Shown: positions 17,841 to 26,309 of the stretch, piece after piece | How positions within the stretch are numbered: position 1 is the stretch's first letter | Layout: the number at the start of each line of letters is the position of its first letter | Translations under genes and position numbers: made by a program | Source of the DNA: Thetidibacter halocola | GTDB taxonomy: Bacteria > Pseudomonadota > Alphaproteobacteria > Rhodobacterales > Rhodobacteraceae | Length of the DNA stretch: 64,000 nucleotides | Assembly (NCBI RefSeq): GCF_018224955.1 | Contig: NZ_JAGTUU010000001.1 | Span: 744,001 to 808,000, forward strand | Direction of reading: 5' to 3' | The notes under the pieces: model-generated | The model's database searches: none | What the model was told of the DNA's origin: nothing | What the model saw: the letters and a program-made list of their open reading frames with translations, nothing else

Positions 17841-18098
17841 TCAGGTGTCCAGGTCCAGCGCCAGCGCGTGGATCTGCGCCACCAGGTCGGCACCCAGTGC
17901 CTGGTGCACAGCACGGTGCCGTGCGATGCGCGATTGACCGGCAAAGTCCGGGCTGCGCAGCATCACGTGGAAATGGCTTTCGCCGCCGTCCTGATACCCG
18001 GCATGGCCGCGATGGCTCTCGCTGTCGTCCCGCACGCTCAACTCGTGCACGGTGAACGCCGCCCTAAGGCGCGCCTCGATCTGATCCGCTCTCGACAT
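17841..18098 (-). CDS. BolA/IbaG-family protein
   Basis: An 85-residue protein with the BolA core DSESHRGHAGYQDGGESHFHV followed by HRAVHQALGADL. BolA-type proteins pair with monothiol glutaredoxins and carry or sense Fe-S clusters; the conserved histidine in ESHFHV is one of the usual ligands. An AGGAGAG site lies before ATG 18098. The 75-base gap to the divergent J-domain gene probably contains both promoters; this BolA/J-domain pairing is a common gene order in the group. Confidence 0.9.
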   Translation of the reverse strand: MSRADQIEARLRAAFTVHELSVRDDSESHRGHAGYQDGGESHFHVMLRSPDFAGQSRIARHRAVHQALGADLVAQIHALALDLDT

Positions 18099-18173
18099 TT
18101 TTGCTCTCCTGCCCCCTGTAAGTCTGACGCGTTTCGTCTAAACTCTGGCGTCCGAGTCGAAAAGAGGTGAGCC

Positions 18174-18797
18174 ATGAGCAGACCAGACCCCTTCGGTTTC
18201 GACATGTCCGTCAGGTCGTCGAAGAAGAAGAACCCGCGCGGACGGCGTGGGATGTCCGGTGAACAGGAAACATCGACCCGCCTCTGCGACCATGACGGCT
18301 GCGAGGAACCGGGCAAGTTCCGCGCGCCCAAGGCCCCGGACGTGCTGGATGATTTCTTCTGGTTCTGCAAGGACCACGTGCGCGAATACAACGCCAAGTG
18401 GAACTTCTACGAGGGCAAGACCGAGGCAGAGATGAACGCCCAGACCTCGTCGGACAAGGTCTGGGAGCGGCGCACGAAGGACTGGCGCGACCCCGAGGCC
18501 AAAGCCTGGGCGCGGCTGGGCATCGAGGACCCGCATCAGGTGCTGGGCGACAATGCGACGCGCAACCCGGGCAAGAAGGCGGGCGGCACGCGCAAGCTTC
18601 CGCCGACCGAGCGCAAGGCGCTCGAGATCCTCGAGGCCGAGGACACGCTGACCAAGGCCGAGTTGCGCAAGATCTACAAGTCGCTGATCAAGGTGCTGCA
18701 CCCCGACATGAACGGCGGCGACCGCAGCCAGGAAGACCAGCTGCAACAGGTCGTCTGGGCCTGGGACCAGATCAAGGACTCGCGCTCGTTCAAGTGA
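18174..18797 (+). CDS. J-domain molecular chaperone co-factor
   Basis: A 207-residue protein with its J domain at the C-terminus (about residues 140-207): LEILEAEDTLTKAELRKIYKSLIKVLHPDMNGG carries the HPD tripeptide needed to stimulate DnaK ATPase. The N-terminal half has a CDHDGCEEPGKFRAP...FCKDHVREYN segment with Cys/His pairs that could hold a metal. No Gly/Phe or DnaJ zinc-finger region is present, so it is a type III J protein. Co-chaperone role is inferred from the domain; client is unknown. Confidence 0.88.
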   Translation: MSRPDPFGFDMSVRSSKKKNPRGRRGMSGEQETSTRLCDHDGCEEPGKFRAPKAPDVLDDFFWFCKDHVREYNAKWNFYEGKTEAEMNAQTSSDKVWERRTKDWRDPEAKAWARLGIEDPHQVLGDNATRNPGKKAGGTRKLPPTERKALEILEAEDTLTKAELRKIYKSLIKVLHPDMNGGDRSQEDQLQQVVWAWDQIKDSRSFK

Positions 18798-18814
18798 GGC
18801 CGCGCGAGACATGG

Positions 18815-18848
18815 AAAAAGCGCCCGAGGGAGACCACGGGCGCTTTTT
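18815..18848. terminator. Bidirectional intrinsic terminator
   Basis: AAAAAGCGCCCG and CGGGCGCTTTTT form a 12-bp perfect stem with a 10-base loop, flanked by A- and T-runs. It lies between the convergent J-domain and msrB genes and can serve both. Confidence 0.88.
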
Positions 18849-18869
18849 CGTCTGTGCCGTTCACCCGTG

Positions 18870-19337
18870 TCAGGCCGCGCGGAAAGTCAGCGAGACACCG
18901 TTGAGGCAGTGCCGCAGGCCGGTAGGCTGCGGGCCATCGTCAAAGATGTGGCCCAGGTGCGAGCCGCAATTCGAGCAGTGGCATTCGGTCCGCGTCATGA
19001 AGAAAGAGCGGTCGGCCTGCGTGCCGATGGCGTCGGCCCGGATCGGCTGCCAGAAACTGGGCCAGCCGGTGCCGCTGTCATATTTGTGCGCCGAGGAATA
19101 CAGCGCCTGGTCGCAGCCGCGGCAGTGATAGGTGCCCGCGCGCGTGTTCTTGTCCAGCGGCGAGGAAAAAGCGCGTTCGGTGCCGTGGTCGCGCATGACG
19201 TGGTATTCGGCGTCGCTCAGCATGGCGCGCCACTCCGCCTCGGTCCGGGTCAGCGGGAACGTGCCGCCAGCCGCCCGCCCCTGCGAGGCAAGGCCCAGCG
19301 CGGCGGCGGCGATGCCCAGGAAACTGCGTCTTTGCAT
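18870..19337 (-). CDS. msrB: Peptide-methionine (R)-S-oxide reductase, exported via Tat
   Basis: A 155-residue MsrB. The N-terminus MQRRSFLGIAAAALGLASQG has a twin-arginine motif (RRSFLG), so the protein is probably sent folded to the periplasm. Zinc-binding CxxC pairs are CRGC and CSNC, the core is GSHLGHIFDDGP, and the resolving/catalytic cysteine is in RHCLNGVSLTF. It reduces Met-R-sulfoxide in proteins, here presumably envelope proteins damaged by oxidants. It lies 147 bases behind the fasciclin gene on the same strand. Confidence 0.93.
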   Translation of the reverse strand: MQRRSFLGIAAAALGLASQGRAAGGTFPLTRTEAEWRAMLSDAEYHVMRDHGTERAFSSPLDKNTRAGTYHCRGCDQALYSSAHKYDSGTGWPSFWQPIRADAIGTQADRSFFMTRTECHCSNCGSHLGHIFDDGPQPTGLRHCLNGVSLTFRAA

Positions 19338-19484
19338 GGTCTGTCCTCCTTGATTGTCAGCATGATCCGGCAGGACGAGCCTGCCAAGTCCGGGCTCTGC
19401 ACGATTGCGCGAGCCGCCAGGGGCCCGCGCAATCGCGGGGCGCGCGTTGGTTCGGGGATCCTGCGCGCACCAGTCTGGCCGCTC

Positions 19485-20042
19485 TTACTGCGACGGCAGA
19501 AGAACCCGGTCGATGACGTGGATCACGCCGTTCGACTGGCGCACGTCTGCGATGGTCACGCGCGCCTCGCGGCCGTTCTCGTCGGTCAGGACAAGGTCGT
19601 TGCCCTTCATCGAGGCCTGCAAGGTGCAGCCGCCCACGGTCTGCACGGAATGCGTGCCGCCCGAGTCGGCAATCATGCCCGCGATGACGTCGGACATGGC
19701 GTTGGCCGCGACCACGTGGCAGGCGAGGATCGTGGCCAGCTGCGCCTTGTTCTGGTCCATCATCAGCGCGTTGAGGCTGGATTCGGAGATCCGGCCAAAG
19801 GCGGCGTCGGTCGGCGCGAAGACGGTGAAGGGCCCGGCCGAATTCAGCGTGTCGACCAGCCCGGCCTGCTGAACGGCGGCGACCAGCGTCTTGTGATCGG
19901 CCGAGTTCACGGCGTTCTCGACGATCGTCTTGTTGGCGAACATCGGCGCGCCGCCGACCATCGGGTTCTGCATCTGGGCGCTGGCCGTGCCTGCGGCGAG
20001 GGCAAGCAGGGTGGCGGTCGTCATGGAAGTAAAGCGGTTCAT
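19485..20042 (-). CDS. Secreted fasciclin-domain protein
   Basis: A 185-residue protein. Signal peptide MNRFTSMTTATLLALAAGTASAQ is followed by one FAS1 domain (ENAVNSADHKTLVAAVQQAG, GPFTVFAPTDAAFGRI, ADVRQSNGVIHVIDRVLLP). Start ATG 20042 has an AGGAGAG site; the open frame extends further upstream without support. The gene follows an anti-sigma/ECF sigma pair on the same strand; FAS1 proteins are recurrent targets of SigK/RskA-type pairs (known from actinobacteria), so control by the neighbouring sigma factor is likely. The molecular role (adhesion, stress) is unknown. Confidence 0.9.
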   Translation of the reverse strand: MNRFTSMTTATLLALAAGTASAQMQNPMVGGAPMFANKTIVENAVNSADHKTLVAAVQQAGLVDTLNSAGPFTVFAPTDAAFGRISESSLNALMMDQNKAQLATILACHVVAANAMSDVIAGMIADSGGTHSVQTVGGCTLQASMKGNDLVLTDENGREARVTIADVRQSNGVIHVIDRVLLPSQ

Positions 20043-20156
20043 GTCGGTCTCTCCTGATGTTGTTTCCCTCGCCGTCCCGGCAAGGTCACAGGAAGACACG
20101 CAGCCCCGTTTCAGACAGTTTCGCCACATTTCAAAGGCTCACGCGGTCGTGACCGA

Positions 20157-20849
20157 TCAGCCCCGAACCGCCAAAGTGCCCAGCGCCAGCACCGGCCCGG
20201 TGGGCTGGCCGGTGGGGGAGCCGCCCGGCGGCTCGAGCGAGATCGCCACCGTCGCACCGTCGGTCATCAACGGCACCAGGGCCTCGGGCACCGGGATTTG
20301 CGTCAGCGTGTCGGGCGTCATCAGCCCGACCGAGACGGGTGCGGCGCCCGCATCGGCGATCAGCCAGATTTCCAGCGCCGCGTCCTGCGGCACCCCTCCG
20401 GCATCGCGCCGCAACATGAAGGTCTGGCTGTCGGGTGCCCAATGCGCCAGCAGCCGATAGCCCTGCTCGTCGGCCACGAGATCGGCATAGAGATGCGGCC
20501 GGGTCGGGCCCAGCAGGTCGGTGCCCACCACCACCCAGGCCAGCAGCGCCGCGGCGACCGCACCGCCCAGGTAGGGCATCAATTGCCGCCAGATCGACGG
20601 TCGCGGCGTCGAGAACAGACGCTGCTCGATCCGGTTCAGCACCTGTGGCGGCGGCGCAACCTCGGGCAGGTCGTCGGTCATGGTGGCGAAATACTCGGTC
20701 CAGGCGGCGACGTCCTGTTCGAGGTCCGGATCGGTCGCCATCTGGCGCTCGAAGGCGCGGACCTCGTCCTTGGACAGCAGGCCCAGGACATATTCCGCGG
20801 CCATCGCCTCCCAGCCGCCGGACAGATCGGTGTCTTGCGGATCGGTCAT
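20157..20849 (-). CDS. RskA-type membrane anti-sigma factor
   Basis: A 230-residue single-pass membrane protein. The cytoplasmic N-terminal part (GWEAMAAEYVLGLLSKDEVRAFERQM) is the usual anti-sigma helix-turn segment, without the HxxxCxxC zinc motif. A membrane helix lies at about residues 94-112 (LGGAVAAALLAWVVVGTDL), and the periplasmic RskA-like domain ends with ISLEPPGGSPTGQPTGPVLA. It would hold the adjacent ECF sigma factor at the membrane until an envelope signal releases it, often by proteolysis. ATG 20849 overlaps the sigma stop codon (ATGA); this decides the start over ATG 20861. Confidence 0.9.
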   Translation of the reverse strand: MTDPQDTDLSGGWEAMAAEYVLGLLSKDEVRAFERQMATDPDLEQDVAAWTEYFATMTDDLPEVAPPPQVLNRIEQRLFSTPRPSIWRQLMPYLGGAVAAALLAWVVVGTDLLGPTRPHLYADLVADEQGYRLLAHWAPDSQTFMLRRDAGGVPQDAALEIWLIADAGAAPVSVGLMTPDTLTQIPVPEALVPLMTDGATVAISLEPPGGSPTGQPTGPVLALGTLAVRG

Positions 20850-21394
20850 CGGCTCAGGCACTCCCTCAGCTGCATCAGACTGCGCCGCAGCCAGGTCCGC
20901 ACGGTGTTGAGCGGGGTTCCCGACGCCTCGGCGATCTCGGCATAGCTCAGCCCGTCAAGGTAGGCGCCGCGCACCATGCCGGCGCGGTCGGGCGGCAATT
21001 CGCGCAGACACAGGTCCAGCATCCGCGCCATGTCGCTGGCCACCGCCTGGGCTTCAGGACCGGGGCCGGGATCGGCGATCAGGTCGGCCGCGTCCAGCGG
21101 CGCCGCCCCGCCCTGCGCGCGCAGCCGGCGCAGGCGGTCGATGGCGGCGTTGCGCGAGATGGTGATGAGCCAGGTCATCGGCGAATATCCGTTGGCGCGA
21201 TACTGGCCGGCGCGGTTCCAGATGCGCAGGAACACCTCCTGCAAGACATCCTCGGCGGCGGCCTCGTCGGACAAGACACGCAGGCAGACGCCATAAAGTT
21301 TCGCCCCGGTCCGCGCATAGAGGGCACGGAACGCCTTGCGGTCCCCCATCGAGACGCGCGCGATCAGGGACTCTATCTCGTCCTGCGGTGTCAC
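20846..21394 (-). CDS. ECF-type RNA polymerase sigma factor
   Basis: A 182-residue sigma-70 group 4 protein. Region 2 has EDVLQEVFLRIWNRAGQY and TWLITISRNAAIDRLRR; region 4 has LPPDRAGMVRGAYLDGLSYAEIAEASGTPLNTVRTWLRRSL. The linked RskA-type anti-sigma and fasciclin gene place it near the SigK group. GTG 21394 is chosen because conserved sequence (TPQDEIESLIARVSMGD) starts there. It diverges from cobS across 87 bases. Likely regulon: itself, the anti-sigma, the FAS1 gene and perhaps msrB (inference). Confidence 0.92.
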   Translation of the reverse strand: MTPQDEIESLIARVSMGDRKAFRALYARTGAKLYGVCLRVLSDEAAAEDVLQEVFLRIWNRAGQYRANGYSPMTWLITISRNAAIDRLRRLRAQGGAAPLDAADLIADPGPGPEAQAVASDMARMLDLCLRELPPDRAGMVRGAYLDGLSYAEIAEASGTPLNTVRTWLRRSLMQLRECLSR

Positions 21395-21481
21395 GGATGG
21401 CTTCCCCGGCGCGCTTCCCCTTGCCCCTCTCCGCGTTATGTTGCACCAAGCGCAGGATAACCGGATGAGGATGGGTGCAGC

Positions 21482-22468
21482 ATGGCCGACGGGACGATCG
21501 ATATCAACGCGAAACCGACCGAAGAGATCTCGGTGCGCGAGGTCTTCGGAATCGACAGCGACATGATCGTTCACGGATTTCCAGACCGCACGGACCGGGT
21601 TCCGGATCTCGATTCGACCTACAAGTTCGACCCCGACACGACGCTGGCGATTCTGGCGGGCTTCCGCAACAACCGTCGCGTGATGATCCAAGGCTATCAC
21701 GGCACCGGCAAATCGACCCATATCGAACAGGTCGCGGCGCGGCTGAACTGGCCGGCAGTGCGGGTGAACCTCGACAGCCATATCAGCCGGATCGACCTGA
21801 TCGGCAAGGACGCGATCAAGCTGGTGGACGGCAAGCAGGTCACGCAATTCCAGGAAGGGATCCTGCCCTGGGCGCTGCGCAACCCCTGCGCCATCGTCTT
21901 CGACGAATACGACGCCGGCCGTGCCGACGTGATGTTCGTGATCCAGCGCGTGCTGGAAACCGACGGCAAGCTGACCCTGCTGGACCAGAACATCGTCCTG
22001 ACCCCGCACAAGTATTTCCGCATCTTCGCCACGGCGAATACCGTGGGCCTCGGCGACACGACGGGCCTTTATCACGGCACGCAGCAGATCAACCAGGGCC
22101 AGATGGACCGCTGGTCACTGGTGGCGACACTGAACTACCTGTCGATCGACGCCGAGACCGCGATCGTCCTGGCCAAGGCGCCCCACTACAATACGGAAAA
22201 GGGCCGCAAGACGATCCGCCAGATGGTGACCGTGGCCGATTTCAGCCGCCGCGCCTTCATGAATGGCGAGCTGTCGACGGTCATGTCGCCCCGGACGGTC
22301 ATCGCCTGGGCCCAGAACGCCGAGATCTTCCGCAACGTGGGCTATGCCTTCCGGGTGTCGTTCCTGAACAAGTGCGATGAACTGGAACGGTCCACCGTGG
22401 CCGAATTCTACCAACGCTGCTTCGATGAGGAATTGCCGGAATCGGCGGCGAGCCTGTCGCTGGGCTGA
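21482..22468 (+). CDS. cobS: Cobaltochelatase subunit CobS (AAA+ ATPase)
   Basis: A 328-residue AAA+ protein. Walker [10 protein letters not shown], Walker [10 protein letters not shown], sensor [10 protein letters not shown]. With CobT and CobN it inserts cobalt into hydrogenobyrinic acid a,c-diamide in aerobic cobalamin synthesis; CobS supplies ATP hydrolysis. Length equals that of Rhodobacterales homologues (about 328). cobN is not in the window. cobT lies on the same strand 1.65 kb downstream behind an insertion of two small secreted genes and a decayed gene. Confidence 0.97.
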   Translation: MADGTIDINAKPTEEISVREVFGIDSDMIVHGFPDRTDRVPDLDSTYKFDPDTTLAILAGFRNNRRVMIQGYHGTGKSTHIEQVAARLNWPAVRVNLDSHISRIDLIGKDAIKLVDGKQVTQFQEGILPWALRNPCAIVFDEYDAGRADVMFVIQRVLETDGKLTLLDQNIVLTPHKYFRIFATANTVGLGDTTGLYHGTQQINQGQMDRWSLVATLNYLSIDAETAIVLAKAPHYNTEKGRKTIRQMVTVADFSRRAFMNGELSTVMSPRTVIAWAQNAEIFRNVGYAFRVSFLNKCDELERSTVAEFYQRCFDEELPESAASLSLG

Positions 22469-22555
22469 GCCTCGCCGCACCAGATCGGTAAAGCTTTAAC
22501 CGCCGCGCGCGGTGCCGTCAGGACTTGGTAAACCTTGCAGGCGCACCCTGTCTGC

Positions 22556-22963
22556 ATGGGACGCCTGACCGCACATATCCTCGCGTTAGCCCTGATCGCC
22601 GCGCTGCTTCCCCGGACGGGGCATGCGGGCATGGCGTCCCGTCCCGACGATCTGACGGTGGCCTTCGCCACCTGCGCGGGCCGTCTCGCCGCGTTTCGCA
22701 ACGAGGGCTGGACCGTTCCGGGCCAGCGCCTCGACAGTCGCGCCGCCTACCAGGGGTTTACCGACCTGCTTGCGGCCGTCGGCCCCTCTCCCAGCGACAG
22801 CAGCCCCGCCGCCGTGACGCTGCGCGCGATCCGAGCGCAGGCGCGGACGGAAACCGCGCGGCTTTTGTCCATCGCGCGCTACGGGTCCGACGCCCGCCGC
22901 ACGCGGCTAGCCGCCGCGACGCTGGCGCAACGCCTGCTGGCCTGCGAGAGCCTGCTGCCGTGA
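22556..22963 (+). CDS. Small secreted protein, paralogue 1 of 2 between cobS and cobT
   Basis: A 135-residue protein with signal peptide MGRLTAHILALALIAALLPRTGHA. The mature part begins with a VAFATCAGRLAAF motif and ends with LLACESLLP, giving two cysteines that could pair. It is clearly related to the next gene (FATC-GR motif, a helical middle, a C-terminal ACxxLL). I do not recognise a described family. ATG 22556 places the signal peptide directly at the start; an upstream in-frame TTG/ATG extension is less likely. Confidence 0.65.
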   Translation: MGRLTAHILALALIAALLPRTGHAGMASRPDDLTVAFATCAGRLAAFRNEGWTVPGQRLDSRAAYQGFTDLLAAVGPSPSDSSPAAVTLRAIRAQARTETARLLSIARYGSDARRTRLAAATLAQRLLACESLLP

Positions 22964-22983
22964 CAGGCTGTGGCCGTTTCGAC

Positions 22984-23020
22984 AATACGGCTCAAAAGTT
23001 TTCATACCGCCCGTATTTTT
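22984..23020 (+). terminator. Weak candidate terminator between the two paralogues
   Basis: AATACGG (22984-22990) and CCGTATT (23011-23017) form a 7-bp stem with a 20-base loop, followed by TTT. The loop is long, so it is a weak terminator or attenuator at best. Confidence 0.35.
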
Positions 23021-23049
23021 AGCACATTTGTGTGCCTAAAGTCGGATTC

Positions 23050-23439
23050 ATGGGCGATCTAAAAAAATTCTTGGCCGCGATCGTTGCCATGGCCTGCCTG
23101 GCGACAGGGGTCCTCGCCGAGGGTCCGCAGGATCGCGCAACCAGTTTTGCCACCTGCACCGGGCGCTGGTCCGCCGTCATGGAACACGAATGGCTGATGG
23201 GCCGCGACGGCTCCGAGGCCGAGATGCGGCGCGCCACCTTCGTCACGTTGCTGGAGGCCGCGATGCCCGATCCGGCGGTCGACGCGCCCGACCTGCTGCA
23301 CCTGCGCATCGCGGCGAAACACGCACTCGCCCACCTGCTGCAACAGGCTGACCTGGGCACCGATCCGGCCACCGCGCGGCGTGCCCGCGCGATGGCCCGC
23401 AACCAGCTTGCCCCCTGCCGGACGCTGCTGTTGGGCTAA
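23050..23439 (+). CDS. Small secreted protein, paralogue 2 of 2 between cobS and cobT
   Basis: A 129-residue protein with signal peptide MGDLKKFLAAIVAMACLATGVLA. Mature region has SFATCTGRWSAVMEHEW, a helical middle, and LAPCRTLLLG at the end, aligning with the preceding gene over its whole length. The two conserved cysteines suggest a disulfide in the periplasm. Upstream GTG 23032 is a possible but poorer start. Function unknown; position beside cobaltochelatase genes may be incidental. Confidence 0.65.
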   Translation: MGDLKKFLAAIVAMACLATGVLAEGPQDRATSFATCTGRWSAVMEHEWLMGRDGSEAEMRRATFVTLLEAAMPDPAVDAPDLLHLRIAAKHALAHLLQQADLGTDPATARRARAMARNQLAPCRTLLLG

Positions 23440-23884
23440 GCCGCGGCACAGGCGAAATCCGCCGCCGACAAGCCCCGCATCTTGACGCCGCGCAGGGTGA
23501 TCCCGTCTAAGGCACCGAGATCGATCACCGTAGAGTGTCCCGCAAGCGCCGCGGCTACCAGCACGTCGGCAACCGAGCCGCCATCCAGTCGGACGGCACC
23601 TGTGACGACCACGTCATCCCCGCCGCCCGCATCGACCAACACGCCGGACCTGGCAGTGCCGGAAAATGCCGTGAGCGTCGTGACAGGCGGCGCCGTTCGG
23701 CGTGCAGACGGCGGAATTGATTGCGTCGACATGAGTCGCGCCCGGCCTGGTCATGGCCCGACAGCGCCGGGTATGTGAGTCCACCATCCGAGAGATAGCC
23801 ATTACCGTCGAAGACCAGCGTGACTTTGGGCGCGACACTGGCGGAATCGAAATTCGCGGCGACGGACGGATCGATCCCCGGCAT
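23436..23884 (-). pseudogene. Decayed RTX-like / beta-roll secreted protein fragment
   Basis: Two minus-strand frames fit together as one broken gene. The upstream part from ATG 23884 reads MPGIDPSVAANFDSASVAPK then VTLVFDGNGYLSDGGL. After about 23735 the sense passes to another frame, VLVDAGGGDDVVVTGAVRLD then VADVLVAAALAGHSTVIDLG, which ends at 23436. The GGGDD/V-rich repeats recall hemolysin-type calcium-binding beta-rolls. At least one frameshift separates the halves and the protein is far shorter than RTX proteins. Alternatively only the 98-residue downstream frame is expressed. Confidence 0.4.
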
Positions 23885-24114
23885 CGGAGACCTGCATGAA
23901 AGCGCGTGTCTCAGGGTCAAGCCCGCGCGGCAAACCGCGCAACTGGCATCGTTGCCAGAGCTTCCCGTGACAAACCTCTGTAAAACATGGAAAACTGTCA
24001 CCCCTGACAGGGACTGGCATTCTACCATCGCCCGGACGGCAAGCCCCCCGCGCGGCTCTGGTCAATCCCGCGCGTCGGGGCTAGTTTGCGCAAGAGACAA
24101 GCAAGGCACGTGGC

Positions 24115-25989
24115 ATGGCACAGCAATCCGACAATCCGGCCGACCCGTTCAAGAAGGCGCTCGCCGAGGCGACCAAGGTCATGGCCGATGACCGCGAGTT
24201 GACGGTCAGCTACACGGTCGATCCCTCGGGCGTGTCCGGCGACTCGATGCGCCTGCCGCAGGTCAGCCGCCGCATGACCCGCGACGAGGTGATGCTGGCG
24301 CGCGGCACGGCGGATGCGCTGGCGCTCTATCGCCGCTATCACGACAACGGCGTGCATGCCCGCTACGCCCCGCAGGGCGAGATGGCGCGCGAACTCTACG
24401 AGGCGATGGAAACCGCCCGCTGCGAGGCGATGGGTGGCCGGGACATGCCCGGCACCTCGGGCAATATCGACGCCAAGATCGCGCACGAGGCCGCCCGCCG
24501 CGGCTATGGCCAGATCCGTGACAAGGCGCAGGCGCCGCTGCCCGTGGCCGCCGGATACCTGATCCGCCATCTCGCCACCGGCCGCGACCTGCCCGCAGAT
24601 GCCGCCAACGTGATGGAGCTGTGGCGCGGCTACATGGAGGAACAGTCCAGCGGCACGCTGGAGAATCTCGACCGGACGCTGTCCGACCAGACCGCCTTTG
24701 CCAAGTTCGCGCGCCAGATCATCACCGACCTCGGCTATGGCGATCAGCTGGGCGACGATCCCGACGACCTGGACGACGAGTCCGAGGAAGACGGCGGCGA
24801 ATCCGAGGATGACCAGCAGCCAGACAGCACCGGCCAAGACGACGAGGAAGGCGAAGAGGCCGACGCCAATCCCGACCAGTCCCAGGACGAGACGATGGAC
24901 CCCTCGCAGGCCCAGGTCAGCATGGAGGATTCCGCAGACCAGGAAAGCGGCGACGAGGTCGAGATGCCCGAGGGCGAGGCCCCGCTCGAGCCCCCCGCCC
25001 CGCAGCCAATCTCGGAGGCCGACCCCGACTACAAGGTCTACATCACCGATTTTGACGAGGAAATCGCCGCCGAGGACCTCGCCGAGCCGGTCGAACTGGA
25101 ACGCCTGCGCGCCTATCTGGACCAGCAACTGGAACCGCTGAAAGGGGCGGTGTCGCGCCTCGCCAACAAGCTGCAACGCAGGCTCCAGGCGCAGCAGAAC
25201 CGCAGCTGGGAGTTCGACCTCGAGGAAGGCATCCTGGATGCCGGGCGTCTTGCCCGCGTGGTGGCGAATCCCACGACGCCGCTCTCCTTCAAGGTCGAGA
25301 AGGATACCGAGTTCCGCGACACGGTGGTGACGCTGCTGCTGGACAATTCCGGCTCTATGCGCGGCCGCCCGATCTCGATCGCGGCGATCTGCGCCGACGT
25401 GTTGGCGCGGACGCTGGAACGCTGCTCGGTCAAGGTCGAGATCCTGGGCTTCACGACCCGCGCCTGGAAGGGCGGGCAGTCGCGCGAGGCTTGGCTGAAC
25501 GCAGGCCGCGAACAGCAGCCCGGTCGCCTGAACGACCTGCGCCACATCGTCTACAAGTCGGCCGATTCACCTTGGCGGCGGACCCGCGACAACCTTGGCC
25601 TGATGATGAAGGAAGGCCTGCTGAAGGAAAACATCGACGGCGAGGCACTGGAATGGGCACACCGCCGGATGATACACCGCCCCGAAGCGCGCAAGATCCT
25701 TATGGTGATCTCGGACGGCGCGCCGGTGGACGACTCGACCCTGTCGGTCAACCCCGCGAACTACCTGGAAAAGCACCTGCGCGACGTGATCGCCATGGTG
25801 CAGCGCAAGAAGCAGGTGGAACTGCTGGCCATCGGCATCGGCCATGACGTGACGCGCTATTACGACCGCGCCGTGACCATCACCGACGTGGAACAGCTGG
25901 CTGGTGCGATGACCGAACAACTGGCCGCGCTGTTCGACAGCGACCCGCGGGCGCGGGCGCGTTTCATGGGGATCAAACGCGCGTCGTAA
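24115..25989 (+). CDS. cobT: Cobaltochelatase subunit CobT
   Basis: A 624-residue protein. An N-terminal helical domain is followed by a long acidic linker (about residues 215-300, runs such as [15 protein letters not shown]) and a C-terminal von Willebrand factor A domain with the MIDAS motif DNSGSM near residue 412. CobT partners with CobS to form the ATPase ring that drives CobN. Length agrees with alphaproteobacterial CobT. Its last 17 bases overlap the end of a convergent small gene. Confidence 0.97.
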   Translation: MAQQSDNPADPFKKALAEATKVMADDRELTVSYTVDPSGVSGDSMRLPQVSRRMTRDEVMLARGTADALALYRRYHDNGVHARYAPQGEMARELYEAMETARCEAMGGRDMPGTSGNIDAKIAHEAARRGYGQIRDKAQAPLPVAAGYLIRHLATGRDLPADAANVMELWRGYMEEQSSGTLENLDRTLSDQTAFAKFARQIITDLGYGDQLGDDPDDLDDESEEDGGESEDDQQPDSTGQDDEEGEEADANPDQSQDETMDPSQAQVSMEDSADQESGDEVEMPEGEAPLEPPAPQPISEADPDYKVYITDFDEEIAAEDLAEPVELERLRAYLDQQLEPLKGAVSRLANKLQRRLQAQQNRSWEFDLEEGILDAGRLARVVANPTTPLSFKVEKDTEFRDTVVTLLLDNSGSMRGRPISIAAICADVLARTLERCSVKVEILGFTTRAWKGGQSREAWLNAGREQQPGRLNDLRHIVYKSADSPWRRTRDNLGLMMKEGLLKENIDGEALEWAHRRMIHRPEARKILMVISDGAPVDDSTLSVNPANYLEKHLRDVIAMVQRKKQVELLAIGIGHDVTRYYDRAVTITDVEQLAGAMTEQLAALFDSDPRARARFMGIKRAS

Positions 25990-26167
25990 CGGGCTTGACA
26001 GGGGCCGCGTGACGCGGCGCCTGGGCAAAGACCTGCGCGACGAAGGCGTGGAACGCGGCACGGCGGGCGGCCCGGCGCTGGCGGTTTGCCTCGCGCGTGG
26101 CCGCATCGGCGGCACCGTGGCGGTCGGCGGTGTGGGTCAGGTGGGCGGTGTCGAAGGGGGTGAACAT
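25973..26167 (-). CDS. Small basic/Ala-rich protein, unknown function
   Basis: A 64-residue protein (start [20 protein letters not shown]) that is helical and Arg/Ala-rich, with AGAGGAG-type ribosome site before ATG 26167. Its end overlaps the 3' end of cobT by 17 bases in convergent orientation. It is transcribed divergently from the winged-helix/hydrolase operon and shares that 142-base promoter region. No family recognised. Confidence 0.55.
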   Translation of the reverse strand: MFTPFDTAHLTHTADRHGAADAATREANRQRRAARRAAFHAFVAQVFAQAPRHAAPVKPVTTRV

Positions 26168-26246
26168 CGGGTCTCTCCTCTGGCTGATGTCCCATCCTCG
26201 CGCAACGGCGAAGGCCGCGCTTGAAGGTCTTCCTGTGTTTTCCCTT

Positions 26247-26287
26247 GGAAACCCCTGAGAAACGATCCGAAGCTTGCGGAAACCCCT
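26247..26287 (+). promoter_or_regulatory. Phased direct repeats upstream of the winged-helix/hydrolase operon (candidate operator)
   Basis: GGAAACCCCT occurs twice, at 26247-26256 and 26278-26287 (31 bp apart, about three helical turns). The GAAAC core also appears in between at 26259, giving spacings of 11 and 20 bp on one face of the helix. OmpR/PhoB-type winged helices bind head-to-tail direct repeats, so this is a plausible autoregulatory site for the downstream genes. Binding is inferred. Confidence 0.45.
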
Positions 26288-26309
26288 TTCGCCGGGCTTA
26301 CTTGCCGTC

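Noticed and set aside
24022-25545. 507-codon minus-strand frame opposite cobT
   Set aside because: Its hydrophobic Leu/Val/Gly runs are the complement of the acidic cobT linker; no start signal.
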